Positions 56,420 through 64,000 of a DNA stretch of 64,000 nucleotides are shown here, piece after piece; the first letter of the stretch is position 1; each line of letters opens with the position of its first letter. This DNA comes from Hymenobacter sp. BT730 (lineage in GTDB: Bacteria; Bacteroidota; Bacteroidia; Cytophagales; Hymenobacteraceae). The notes below the pieces were generated by a model. That model had not been told where the DNA came from. It saw only the letters and a list, made by a program, of their open reading frames with translations, and ran no database searches. The position numbers were made by a program, and so were the translations under genes. Where the stretch lies: the NCBI RefSeq assembly GCF_030542105.1, contig NZ_JAUOFB010000001.1:248001-312000 (forward strand). The letters run 5' to 3'.

Positions 56420-57316
56420 TTAAGCATTTAACCCCTCGGCAGAGGCAATGAGCTCGGCCAGGTCAAACACCTGCACATCCTGCTCGCGCTCCTTGTTTTT
56501 CACGCCGTCGGCCATCATCGTCATACAGAAAGGGCAACCCACGGCAATGATGCTGCCGCCGTGGTTGGAACCGGCGGGCAGGCCCGGCGCGGTACTTTCC
56601 ACACCGGTCAGGTTGCTTAGCGCCTCGGCATTGCCATCCAGCGTAGCCAGGGCCTCCTCGGTGCGCTCAATGTTAATGTCTTTTTTGCCAGGCTCAGGCT
56701 CTTTCCACATCTGCGCACCACCAGCGCCGCAGCAGAGGCCGTTGGTTTTGCAGCGCTTCATTTCCACCAGGTCGGCGTCCAGCACTTCCAGCACGGCGCG
56801 GGGCGCTTCGTAGATGTTGTTAGCGCGGCCCAGGTAGCAGGAATCGTGGAAGGTGATGCGGCGGCCTTTGAACGACTCGCCCCCTTCGGCCTTCACGCGG
56901 CCCTCGTTAATGAGCTGCTGCAGGAAGGTGCTGTGGTGGATTACCTCGTACTCCCCGCCCAGGGCCGGGTATTCGTTTTTGATGGTGTTAAAGCAGTGCG
57001 GGCAGGCCGTTACCACGGTTTTGATGCCGTAGCCATTCAGCGTGGTAATGTTCTGCATAGCCTGCATCTGAAACAGGAACTCATTGCCGGCGCGCTTGGC
57101 CGGGTCGCCGGTGCAGGTTTCTTCCATCCCCAGCACGGCGTACTTCACACCCACATGTTCCAGAATGCGCACAAAAGCCCGCGTTACGCGCTTGTATCGG
57201 TCATCGAAGGCACCGGCGCAGCCCACCCAGAACAGCACTTCCGGGGTTTCGCCCCGGGCAGCCAGATCAGCCATGAGTGGAACAGAAACGGGGCGTTTGG
57301 CAGTTAGCTCAGCCAT
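56420..57316 (-). CDS. Cysteine-rich (CCG-domain) Fe-S subunit, heterodisulfide reductase B-like
   Basis: It is a predicted electron-transfer subunit working with the product of the next gene upstream. The 298 residues contain two CCG cysteine-rich domains, which bind unusual iron-sulfur clusters: VLFWVGCAGAFDDRYKRVTR, METC in GMEETCTGDPAKRAGNEFLF, TACPHCFNTIKNEYPALGG, TFHDSCYLGRANNIYEAPRA, TNGLCCGAGGAQMWKEPEPG and VGCPFCMTMMADGVKNKE. The second domain carries an extra ~25-residue insertion (around LTGVESTAPGLPAGSNHGGS). Spacing of 78 bp to the upstream gene (57395-58792) suggests co-transcription. Similar pairs act in LutA-like lactate oxidation or in respiratory heterodisulfide-reductase-like complexes; the donor is unknown. 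Confidence 0.88.
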   Translation of the reverse strand: MAELTAKRPVSVPLMADLAARGETPEVLFWVGCAGAFDDRYKRVTRAFVRILEHVGVKYAVLGMEETCTGDPAKRAGNEFLFQMQAMQNITTLNGYGIKTVVTACPHCFNTIKNEYPALGGEYEVIHHSTFLQQLINEGRVKAEGGESFKGRRITFHDSCYLGRANNIYEAPRAVLEVLDADLVEMKRCKTNGLCCGAGGAQMWKEPEPGKKDINIERTEEALATLDGNAEALSNLTGVESTAPGLPAGSNHGGSIIAVGCPFCMTMMADGVKNKEREQDVQVFDLAELIASAEGLNA

Positions 57317-57394
57317 TATTTTGGGTTGACGAAAGTCAGATTAAGTTGAAAGCAAGGAGCTTGCAAAGCAGAGCCCCGCAAGAGGTTCAATATT

Positions 57395-58792
57395 TTAAGC
57401 TACGGTAGTAGCTTTTTCGGCCACGTACAGATCATCGGCCCAGTTGAAGCGGTCTGAAGGCGAGAAGGCCCAAGGCGCCCCGTTGTTCTCAATGTTGGAA
57501 AACATAACGTTGAGCGAGTTAGGGGCCGCCGACTCTTCCAGCACCAGGAAGCGGCGCATTTCCACAATGCTTTCCAGGGGGTTGATGTTCACGGGGCAGG
57601 CTTCCACGCAGGCGTTGCAGGTGGTGCAGGCCCAGAGCTCCTCGGGCGTCACGTAGCCGCGCAGCAGGGTGTGGTTTTCTTTGTCGAGCTGCTCCTGTGG
57701 GTCGTGCTTGGCTTCTTTGCCGTAAAGGGCCGGATCGAAAATCAGCGGCGAGTTATACTTCTCTTCCATCCGGTCGCGCGTGTCCATGATGATTTTGCGC
57801 GGCGAGAGCAGCTTGCCCGTTAGGTTGGCCGGGCACACGGAGGTGCAGCGGCCACATTCGGTGCAGGAGTAGGCATTCAGCAGGTTGGTCCAGGCCAGGT
57901 CATTTACATCCTTGGCGCCAAACGGCGTGGGCGCTACGGCCGAGCCATCGGCGTTGGTAGCCGGAGCCGGCACCTGGTACGTGGGGTCCATCATGGCTTT
58001 CACCTCGTGGGTGATGCTGTCCACGTTCGAGAACTGCCCCTGCGGCACCAGCCGGGAGAAGTACACATTCGGAAAAGCAAGGATAATGTGGAAGTGCTTG
58101 GACGAGGGCAGGTAGTTCAGAAACAGCAGAATACCGACAATGTGCGCCCACCAGCCCACGCGCTCCAGCACAGCTAAGCTGCTGGCATTTGTGGGAAGCA
58201 AACCCGTCAGAAACTGACTAATAGGGAATGCGCCCGCCAGCTCTTTGCCTTCCAGTTGGTGTGCTTTTAGGTCGGAGGAGTTCATCAGAAACAACGCCAC
58301 CATCAAGGCCACCTCGATATAGAGGATTACGTTGGCATCCAGGCGGGGCCAGGCGCGCATTTCCGGGCCGGAAAAGCGGCGTACCCCAGCCACGTTGCGG
58401 CGCCACCAGAAGGCCGTTACGGCCAGAACGACCAGAGCCCCCAGCACTTCATTGGTGCCCGTAAGGGCAGAATACAGCGGGCCCATAAAGCCCAGTACCC
58501 GGTGCGTCCCGAAAATGCCGTCAATCAGAATTTCAATAACTTCAATGTTAATGACGATGAAGCCGATATAGACAATCAGGTGTAGAAACGCCGGGGTGAG
58601 GCGCTTGAACATCTTCTGTTGTCCGAAGGCGACCAGCAGCGTTTTCCACAGCCGCTCGCTCACATGGCCGCTCATATCCCGGTCGCGCCCCACCAGGATA
58701 TTGGCCCGTATCTTCCGCGCTTGCCAGGCAAACAGGCCAAAGCCCGCCACCGCTACCAGCAGGAAGAGAATGTTTTGGATAGAAAAATGCAC
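57395..58792 (-). CDS. Membrane Fe-S respiratory subunit (HdrC/HmcF-like)
   Basis: It is a predicted membrane-bound electron carrier. The 465 residues have about six membrane helices in the N-terminal ~240 (ILFLLVAVAGFGLFAWQARK, FLHLIVYIGFIVINIEVIEI, LYIEVALMVALFLMNSSDL, HIVGILLFLNYLPSSKHFHI), the di-heme-like cytochrome b part with His residues spaced for haem. The C-terminal ~170 residues hold two 4Fe-4S clusters: YSCTECGRCTSVCPANLTGK and WACTTCNACVEACPVNINPL. The start is a GTG at 58792. The CCG-domain gene follows 78 bp downstream. The pair could pass electrons between quinone and a soluble substrate or thiol; the partner is unknown. Confidence 0.9.
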   Translation of the reverse strand: MHFSIQNILFLLVAVAGFGLFAWQARKIRANILVGRDRDMSGHVSERLWKTLLVAFGQQKMFKRLTPAFLHLIVYIGFIVINIEVIEILIDGIFGTHRVLGFMGPLYSALTGTNEVLGALVVLAVTAFWWRRNVAGVRRFSGPEMRAWPRLDANVILYIEVALMVALFLMNSSDLKAHQLEGKELAGAFPISQFLTGLLPTNASSLAVLERVGWWAHIVGILLFLNYLPSSKHFHIILAFPNVYFSRLVPQGQFSNVDSITHEVKAMMDPTYQVPAPATNADGSAVAPTPFGAKDVNDLAWTNLLNAYSCTECGRCTSVCPANLTGKLLSPRKIIMDTRDRMEEKYNSPLIFDPALYGKEAKHDPQEQLDKENHTLLRGYVTPEELWACTTCNACVEACPVNINPLESIVEMRRFLVLEESAAPNSLNVMFSNIENNGAPWAFSPSDRFNWADDLYVAEKATTVA

Positions 58793-58954
58793 AGGAAAAT
58801 GGGTAGGTTTGGGGTTTAGGCCGAAATATAGTCGTTATGCATAACAAACTATATCTTTTGGCAGTCGGAAACATTTTTTTACGATACGCCTTGCAGGTTG
58901 GAATGGGTTTACTACTTTTGTGCTCCCCAACGGCCATACGGCTTAAGAGGAGAT

Positions 58955-59027
<73 letters not shown>

Positions 59028-59033
59028 CAGATT

Positions 59034-59069
59034 AAAATCCCTGCCCGCACCCAGCCGGCAGGGATTTTT
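59034..59069 (+). terminator. Terminator after tRNA-Phe
   Basis: AAAATCCCTGCC and GGCAGGGATTTT (59034-59045 with 59057-59068) form a perfect stem followed by T, starting 7 bp after the tRNA. Confidence 0.88.
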
Positions 59070-59206
59070 CGTTTAACCAAACGCCTGTAACCCAAGGCAT
59101 ATCTCTTGGCTAAGAGGCTATTTGGCTAGTACTTAACGATACGGCCAACGGCTCAACCTTGGGCTTAGCCGGCCGTAAGCACGGGAGAAACTATTCTACC
59201 CCTGCT

Positions 59207-60760
59207 ATGCCTAACCCTGCTTCTGGCGCCCCTACATCTGGTGCTACCCAATCTGTTTGGTTCCCCACAGCCGCCGCGCTACCCACCTTTTCAGCGCTAA
59301 AAAAGCCCATGAGTGCCGATGTGGTGATTGTAGGCGCCGGTATTGCAGGCCTTACGACGGCTTATCTCCTGGGAAAAGAAGGCAAGCAGGTAATAGTGCT
59401 GGAAGATGGTGAAATTGCCAGCGGCGAGAGCGGCCGCACCACTGCGCATCTATCCAATGCGCTGGATGACCGGTACTCTACCCTGGAAAATCTATTTGGC
59501 CAGGAAGGTGCCCGGCTAGCAGCCGAAAGCCATGGCGCTGCTATAGATGAGATAGAGCGAATAGCACTAACCGAGAAAATAGCCTGTGACTTTTCGCGTC
59601 TGGACGGCTACCTTTTCCTACCCGCCAACGGCACCTCCCAAGAGCTGGCCGATGAATTGAAAGCCGCGCACCGTGCGGGATTAAAGCAGGTAGAGCAACT
59701 GGCTGATGCTGGAGTGCAGGGATTTAAAACCGGCGAATGTCTGCGTTTTCCCAATCAGGGTCAGTTCCACATTCTCAAGTATCTCCATGGGCTCGTGGAT
59801 GCCATTACAGCTCAGGGAGGACATATTTTTACGCACACCCATGTAGAAACGGTAGAAGGCGGCTCTCCCGCCCGGGTAATCACCTCCGAAGGGGTTGCGG
59901 TAACCGCACAAGCCATTGTTATTGCCACTAACACGCCATTCAACGACCGGGTAGTGATGCATACCAAGCAGGCTCCTTACCGCACCTACGTACTGGCCGC
60001 CCGTGTGCCGAAAGGCTCCATTACCAAAGCGCTGTATTGGAATACCGCCGACCCATACCACTACATCCGTCTACAGGAAGTACCCGAAGCAAGTGATGAC
60101 CTGCTGATTGTGGGCGGCGAAGACCATAAAACCGGGCAGGAGGAAAACCCTGCCGAGCGGCTGCGCTGCCTGGAAGAGTGGACCCGCGCACATTTTCCGC
60201 AGATTACGAGCGTAGAATACCAATGGTCGGGACAGGTGATGGAGCCGGTAGATTGCCTGGGATTTGCAGGCCGCAATCCACTGGATAAAGACAACGTGTA
60301 CCTGATTACCGGTGACTCCGGCCACGGCATGACGCACAGCACCCTGGGTGCTATGCTGATCCGGGACTTGGTTATGGACCGCCCTAATTCCTGGGAGAAG
60401 CTCTACGACCCGGGCCGGGTTACTCTCAAGCCAGAATCCATTAAGGAGTTTGTGCGCGAAAATGTGAATGTAGCCACTGAATACACGGAGTTGCTAACGG
60501 GTGGCGATGTAGCCAAACCTGAAGACATTCCAGCCGGCTCGGGTGCTGTATTGCGCCGGGGCATCACCAAAGTAGCCGTATATAAAGCCGCTGATGGGAA
60601 AGTGCATGAGTGCTCGGCCATTTGCCCACACCTGGGCTGCGTGGTGCATTGGAATGGCCTGGAAAGCAGCTGGGACTGTCCCTGCCACGGTTCCCGCTTC
60701 GATGCCTTTGGCAAGCTGCTGATGGGCCCGGCCAATACGGACCTGGCCCCAGCGGAGTAA
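59207..60760 (+). CDS. FAD-dependent oxidoreductase fused to a Rieske iron-sulfur domain
   Basis: It is a two-domain electron-transfer protein; the substrate is unknown. With the ATG at 59207 (517 residues) the N-terminal part is a DAO-family flavoenzyme: VVIVGAGIAGLTTAYLLGKE, then VIVLEDGEIASGESGRTTAH (residues ~40-75), and the second flavin contact VDCLGFAGRNP with TGDSGHGMTHSTLGAMLI. The last ~90 residues are a Rieske 2Fe-2S domain with the His/Cys ligands CPHLGC and CPCHGS (about 465-500). It starts after tRNA-Phe; a TTG at 59159 in frame is less likely. Related fusions occur in Bacteroidota and lack assigned substrates. Confidence 0.9.
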   Translation: MPNPASGAPTSGATQSVWFPTAAALPTFSALKKPMSADVVIVGAGIAGLTTAYLLGKEGKQVIVLEDGEIASGESGRTTAHLSNALDDRYSTLENLFGQEGARLAAESHGAAIDEIERIALTEKIACDFSRLDGYLFLPANGTSQELADELKAAHRAGLKQVEQLADAGVQGFKTGECLRFPNQGQFHILKYLHGLVDAITAQGGHIFTHTHVETVEGGSPARVITSEGVAVTAQAIVIATNTPFNDRVVMHTKQAPYRTYVLAARVPKGSITKALYWNTADPYHYIRLQEVPEASDDLLIVGGEDHKTGQEENPAERLRCLEEWTRAHFPQITSVEYQWSGQVMEPVDCLGFAGRNPLDKDNVYLITGDSGHGMTHSTLGAMLIRDLVMDRPNSWEKLYDPGRVTLKPESIKEFVRENVNVATEYTELLTGGDVAKPEDIPAGSGAVLRRGITKVAVYKAADGKVHECSAICPHLGCVVHWNGLESSWDCPCHGSRFDAFGKLLMGPANTDLAPAE

Positions 60761-60785
60761 CCTTAATACCAAGCCTGATCTAATC

Positions 60786-60814
60786 ACAAGCCTGATACAT
60801 CGTGTCGGGCTTGT
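60786..60814. terminator. Hairpin between convergent genes
   Basis: ACAAGCC-TGA and TC-GGGCTTGT arms form a near-perfect stem with a short loop between the genes ending at 60760 and 60819. T runs are weak. Confidence 0.5.
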
Positions 60815-60818
60815 CAGC

Positions 60819-61964
60819 TTATTGACAGCCGCTTTTCAGCCGCGCTTCCTCAGCGTAGCCATACCCAAGCAGCACGGCGCGGGCGTAGAATTCGCAGGCG
60901 GCCACCGGCTTGCCCTCCTCCTGGGCCAGCCGCCCCAGCAGAAAATGGATCTGCCCGTTATTGGGGTTATTTAGTAATACTTGCTGATAATCTTCGCGGG
61001 CAGCCTCATACTCGCCTAGCTTAAACCAAGCCAGGCCCCGGTAAGTCAGGTACCGTACGGAGGGACTGCTGCCCTTTGCCGCGCGCTGCCGTAGGCCCAT
61101 GGATAAATCACGGATAGCGGCCCGAAATCGGCGCTGCTCAAACATGCGCAGCTCTCCCCTGTCCAGCCAGGGACCAGCCAGAGTAGAATCCAGCCGAATA
61201 GCCCGCGAGTAGCTGTGCAGGGCGCCTTCCATGTGGCCCTGCTCAGTCTGGCACTGTCCCACACGCCACCACAGTTCGGCCGCCTGCCGTACCGAGGCGG
61301 GCTGTCGTAAGGCCACCTTATAATCCGTTAATGCATTAGCATAATCGTGAAAAACCAACTGCTCTATTTCACCCCGCCGCCGCCGGGCAGCACTGAATTC
61401 CGGCTTAAAGTGAACGGCCTCCGATAGATACGCATGCGCCACACTCCACCGCCGCTCTCCATAAGCTTTTATCCCATCATCGTAGTTAGACAGGGCGGTG
61501 AGATGGTCCATGGTAACTTTCACTGACAGCCCAAACAGGATAAACAACCCAAGTACCCCCAGCATGAGCAGATAGTCCCGGCGTGTAAACCGGGTGCGGC
61601 GTTTGGGTATGGGCCGGTAGTGGCGCTCCGACGAAGTAGCCGGACGGCGGGTGCGCAGCGGCTGTGGCGGGGGCATCGGCACCCCATATACGCGCTGGCC
61701 CTGTGCCCGGAATTGCTGCTGCCGGCGGGCAGCATCGGCCCGCAGCGCATCCTGTCGCAGCAGGTGGTCGTAGGAAGCCCGGCGGATCGGGTCCGATAAG
61801 ATACCGTAGGCCACGCTCACCTGTTTAAACTGCTCTTCAAAGCGCGTATCGCCCCGATGACGGTCGGGGTGGTAGCGTAGCGCCAGCCGCTTATAGGCCT
61901 GCTTAATCTCCAGCGCCGTGGCCGTAGTTGATACTCCCAGGATATGGTAATGATTCGGGCTCAA
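60819..61964 (-). CDS. Membrane J-domain protein with TPR repeats
   Basis: It is a predicted co-chaperone or scaffold at the inner membrane. The 381 residues start with a J domain (YHILGVSTTATALEIKQAYK, HPD in LALRYHPDRHRGDTRFEEQ, ILSDPIRRASYDHLL; residues ~5-70), the part that stimulates DnaK. A basic, proline-rich stretch follows, then one membrane segment (YLLMLGVLGLFILFGLSVKV, about 151-170), then TPR-like repeats to the end (DALTDYKVALRQPASVRQAA, EGALHSYSRAIRLDSTLAGP, YEAAREDYQQVLLNNPNNGQ). The start is a TTG at 61964. This J-TM-TPR order is unusual compared with DnaJ (which has a zinc-finger domain). It is convergent with the FAD/Rieske gene. Confidence 0.87.
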   Translation of the reverse strand: MSPNHYHILGVSTTATALEIKQAYKRLALRYHPDRHRGDTRFEEQFKQVSVAYGILSDPIRRASYDHLLRQDALRADAARRQQQFRAQGQRVYGVPMPPPQPLRTRRPATSSERHYRPIPKRRTRFTRRDYLLMLGVLGLFILFGLSVKVTMDHLTALSNYDDGIKAYGERRWSVAHAYLSEAVHFKPEFSAARRRRGEIEQLVFHDYANALTDYKVALRQPASVRQAAELWWRVGQCQTEQGHMEGALHSYSRAIRLDSTLAGPWLDRGELRMFEQRRFRAAIRDLSMGLRQRAAKGSSPSVRYLTYRGLAWFKLGEYEAAREDYQQVLLNNPNNGQIHFLLGRLAQEEGKPVAACEFYARAVLLGYGYAEEARLKSGCQ

Positions 61965-62124
61965 AATACAGCGGTAAGCAGGGCAAGAACGGGACTTTTA
62001 CGGTAGGAATTCAGACGATGAACAGGCTTTTTCGTATGAAGTTCCATTAGCATCGCACCATTCCTCGTGTATTTTCCGTACCCAGTTCTTTAAAGCATTT
62101 ATCTCCCTAAACTCCTTCTGCCGC

Positions 62125-62502
62125 ATGGCCAACGACGACGACGCTACCAAAACGCCCCGAAATGACAGTTTGATCGGGAACCTGATGGGCTACCTCGATA
62201 CGCGTATTGATCTTGTACGCCTCGAAACCCAGGAAAAAGTTAAAAACGCCTTTGTTGGTACTGCCCACGGAGTCACCATGGCGCTTATTGGGCTGTTGTT
62301 TCTCGTGTTTCTGAGCATTTTTGCGGGGCTGGCTCTCAATGCCGCTCTGGACAGCTCGTACTGGGGCTTTGGGATTGTAGCCGCTATCTATCTGGTGCTG
62401 TTGATTGTGTTTATCGTAGGTGTAGATAAAAAGCTATTCCAGGGGCTAGCCGATAAGATGCTGAGCAACACCATTTATAAATCTGATAAACGCCAAGCTT
62501 AA
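62125..62502 (+). CDS. Holin-X (DUF1469)-like membrane protein
   Basis: The function is unknown; 'holin' is a database label, not evidence of lysis. The 125 residues have an N-terminal amphipathic helix (SLIGNLMGYLDTRIDLVRLE, TQEKVKN) followed by two membrane helices (VTMALIGLLFLVFLSIFAGL and WGFGIVAAIYLVLLIVFIVG), and a charged end (KSDKRQA). This resembles DUF1469/Actinobacterial holin-X proteins. It is the first gene of a plus-strand run and the next gene starts 9 bp after its stop, so the pair probably functions together, perhaps in cell-envelope stress with the YtxH-like protein type. Confidence 0.8.
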   Translation: MANDDDATKTPRNDSLIGNLMGYLDTRIDLVRLETQEKVKNAFVGTAHGVTMALIGLLFLVFLSIFAGLALNAALDSSYWGFGIVAAIYLVLLIVFIVGVDKKLFQGLADKMLSNTIYKSDKRQA

Positions 62503-62511
62503 TTCTCTCCC

Positions 62512-63264
62512 ATGGCCGATTTGCACAACCCGCTTTTTGAAGACGAAAAGGAGTTTCTGGAGCGCCAGAAGCTGGAATATGAGCGCGCCCTAATGGGCGA
62601 TGTGGAAGATATTAAAGAGCAGACCCAGCGCATTGGTAAGTATGCCTTGATTGGCGCCGGCGTGGCGGGTGGCATCTGGCTGATAGCCCGCGCCTTCCGC
62701 TCCCGCCCTTCTGAGGAAGATGACTTTGAAGATGATGAGCAGCTGGACTATCATCCCGGCAAATCTCTCCACAGTCGCCACCGGCGGCCAGCATACAGCC
62801 CCGTAGATACCGCCGAGAGTGATGATCTGGGCTTCGGCGCTGGTCCGCATCAGTACGACCGGGGCAGCCAGATGCCCAGTAACCATGAGCGTGCCGACCT
62901 GGCCCCCGACGTGTACCACACGGACTCTGAGGATCCGTTCCCTCCGCTGGACAACCCCATCAGCCAGTATACCCGCTCCGCACGGTCTACCACACCAGCC
63001 TTGCGTCCGCAGCAGCCTACTTCCAGTGCGTCTTCCATCATGGCCGATGCCTTCAACGTGTTTTTGAAGTCGGATACCGGTAAAATGCTGATAGCGCAGG
63101 TTTCGGCGGTGCTGATGGCTTATGTCGCCAAAAAAGTAGGAGAATATTTGCCTGTAGACAAAAATAACGACCTTGCAACAGCGCCCGCCGCTCAGCCGGC
63201 CACGCAGGACATAGACTTTACGTATCACCACGACGACGCGAATGCGCCTCAACAGTCTCTATGA
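62512..63264 (+). CDS. Membrane protein of unknown function (acidic linker)
   Basis: I do not recognise a family. The 250 residues start with a helical region (FLERQKLEYERALMGDVEDI, KEQTQRIGKYALIGAGVAGG, IWLIARAFRSRP), the second part being a single membrane segment (about 43-62). An Asp/Glu/His/Ser-rich low-complexity stretch (about 70-160) follows, then a second hydrophobic helix (MLIAQVSAVLMAYVAKKVGE, about 197-216) and an acidic tail. It follows the holin-X-like gene by 9 bp, an arrangement expected for a two-gene unit. Its 3' end overlaps the start of the next gene by 23 bp. Confidence 0.7.
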   Translation: MADLHNPLFEDEKEFLERQKLEYERALMGDVEDIKEQTQRIGKYALIGAGVAGGIWLIARAFRSRPSEEDDFEDDEQLDYHPGKSLHSRHRRPAYSPVDTAESDDLGFGAGPHQYDRGSQMPSNHERADLAPDVYHTDSEDPFPPLDNPISQYTRSARSTTPALRPQQPTSSASSIMADAFNVFLKSDTGKMLIAQVSAVLMAYVAKKVGEYLPVDKNNDLATAPAAQPATQDIDFTYHHDDANAPQQSL

Positions 63265-64000
63265 AGGCCTTAGCAAACGCCGCGCCCGCGGCCAGAAGTC
63301 GCTGGCCGTATTGCTCGACCCCGACCAGTTGGACGAGGCGGGCTGCCGGCATTTGCTGGAGCTAAGCGAGACCCATCCGGTCGATTACTTTTTTGTTGGG
63401 GGTAGCCTGGTACTGAATTCGTACCAGGCTACCCTTATTCAGTTGCTGAAAAGCCGCTCCAAAGTACCGGTGCTGCTGTTCCCCAGCCACAGCCTGCACC
63501 TGGATGGACAGGCCGATGGTATTCTGCTGCTTTCACTGATTTCCGGACGAAATCCGGAGTTCCTGATTGGGCAGCACGTCATTGCCGCCCCTTTGCTGCG
63601 CCAGAGCAAACTGCAGATTCTGCCCACCGGTTATATGCTGGTTGATACCGGCCGTCAGACTACGGCAAGCTACGTAAGCGGCACCACGCCCTTACCCTAT
63701 GATAAGCCTGGTATTGCCGCCTGCACGGCCATGGCCGGCGAACAGCTGGGCTTGCGCCTGATGTATCTGGATGGTGGCAGTGGCGCCATGTATCCGGTAT
63801 CCTCCGCCATGATTAAGGCTGTACGCCAGGCGGTGGAAGTCCCTCTCATTGTAGGAGGTGGGATTAATACCACTGAAAAAGCCCAGGCCGCCTTGGAGGC
63901 CGGGGCCGATGTAATTGTCATTGGCAATCAGATTGAAAAAGACCCAGGCTTCCTGCCGGAGGTAGCAGCGGTGGTACAGTCCTTCAATGCCGTAGCCAGC
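63242..64000 (+). CDS. Geranylgeranylglyceryl/heptaprenylglyceryl-phosphate synthase family (partial, runs off the window)
   Basis: It joins a polyprenyl diphosphate to glycerol 1-phosphate to make an ether lipid precursor. The 253 codons to the window edge have no stop, so the gene continues. The TIM-barrel motifs are clear: LAVLLDPDQLDEAGCRHLL (the magnesium/phosphate loop, residues ~21-39), YFFVGGSLVLN, TGYMLVDTG, LMYLDGGSGAMYPVSSAMI and IVGGGINTTEKAQAALEAGA, DVIVIGNQIEKDP. These match the Bacteroidota group of GGGPS/PcrB-like enzymes. The ATG at 63242 overlaps the previous gene by 23 bp, suggesting coupled translation. Confidence 0.9.
   Translation, partial: MRLNSLYEGLSKRRARGQKSLAVLLDPDQLDEAGCRHLLELSETHPVDYFFVGGSLVLNSYQATLIQLLKSRSKVPVLLFPSHSLHLDGQADGILLLSLISGRNPEFLIGQHVIAAPLLRQSKLQILPTGYMLVDTGRQTTASYVSGTTPLPYDKPGIAACTAMAGEQLGLRLMYLDGGSGAMYPVSSAMIKAVRQAVEVPLIVGGGINTTEKAQAALEAGADVIVIGNQIEKDPGFLPEVAAVVQSFNAVAS

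Overview
The window looks like a chromosomal segment of a Bacteroidota bacterium of the Hymenobacter type (order Cytophagales). The evidence is a SusC/SusD pair, ECF sigma / FecR systems, a type IX secretion sorting domain, a PorE-like OmpA lipoprotein, a long-form NusB, DUF4293, DUF4476 and DUF1573 proteins, and GC-rich coding sequence with AT-richer spacers. This is inference from gene content; no marker gene fixes the species.

Region 1 (1-29.9 kb) appears to be an accessory island. The window opens in the 3' half of a tRNA-Val(UAC) gene. A 45-nt copy of that 3' end (43/45 identical) recurs in the same orientation at 29836-29880, without the 5' half. This is the footprint expected of integration into a tRNA 3' end. 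No integrase was recognised. Between the repeats lie: arr (rifamycin ADP-ribosyltransferase); two sigma-factor operons, each combining an ECF sigma factor, a membrane anti-sigma-type protein and exported beta-solenoid-like proteins, separated by a ~1 kb gene desert with strong inverted repeats; an STN-domain protein with eight AGLFN-type repeats; a polysaccharide utilization locus; three members of a small uncharacterised family; a small secreted protein; and a secreted metallophosphoesterase with a C-terminal sorting domain.

The polysaccharide locus (10.4-25.3 kb, all minus strand) reads GntR regulator, SusC, SusD, ROK sugar kinase, class I mannose-6-phosphate isomerase, MFS sugar porter, lipocalin-like lipoprotein, DUF4185-like lipoprotein, sialate O-acetylesterase-like enzyme, second DUF4185-like lipoprotein. 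The expected flow is outer-membrane capture, deacetylation and cleavage outside the cytoplasm, sugar import by the MFS carrier, phosphorylation and isomerisation. A shared half-site upstream of both gntR and susC is a candidate operator.

Region 2 (29.9-64 kb) looks like ordinary chromosome: three GT-C membrane glycosyltransferase-like genes (two in tandem), a GNAT-like protein, coaE, a YbbR-like gene, yajC, a DUF1573 lipoprotein, NAD-type isocitrate dehydrogenase, YtxH protein, nusB, leucine-dehydrogenase-type enzyme, two ABC exporter halves with complementary NBD signatures, a FAD oxidoreductase, two tRNA-Pro genes, truA, RimJ-type acetyltransferase, thiolase, DUF4293 and DUF4476 proteins, a PorE-like lipoprotein, two iron-sulfur proteins of a heterodisulfide-reductase-like complex, tRNA-Phe, a FAD/Rieske fusion, a membrane J-domain/TPR protein, a holin-X-like pair and, running off the right edge, a geranylgeranylglyceryl-phosphate synthase family gene. 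Many genes here end in clear hairpin terminators.
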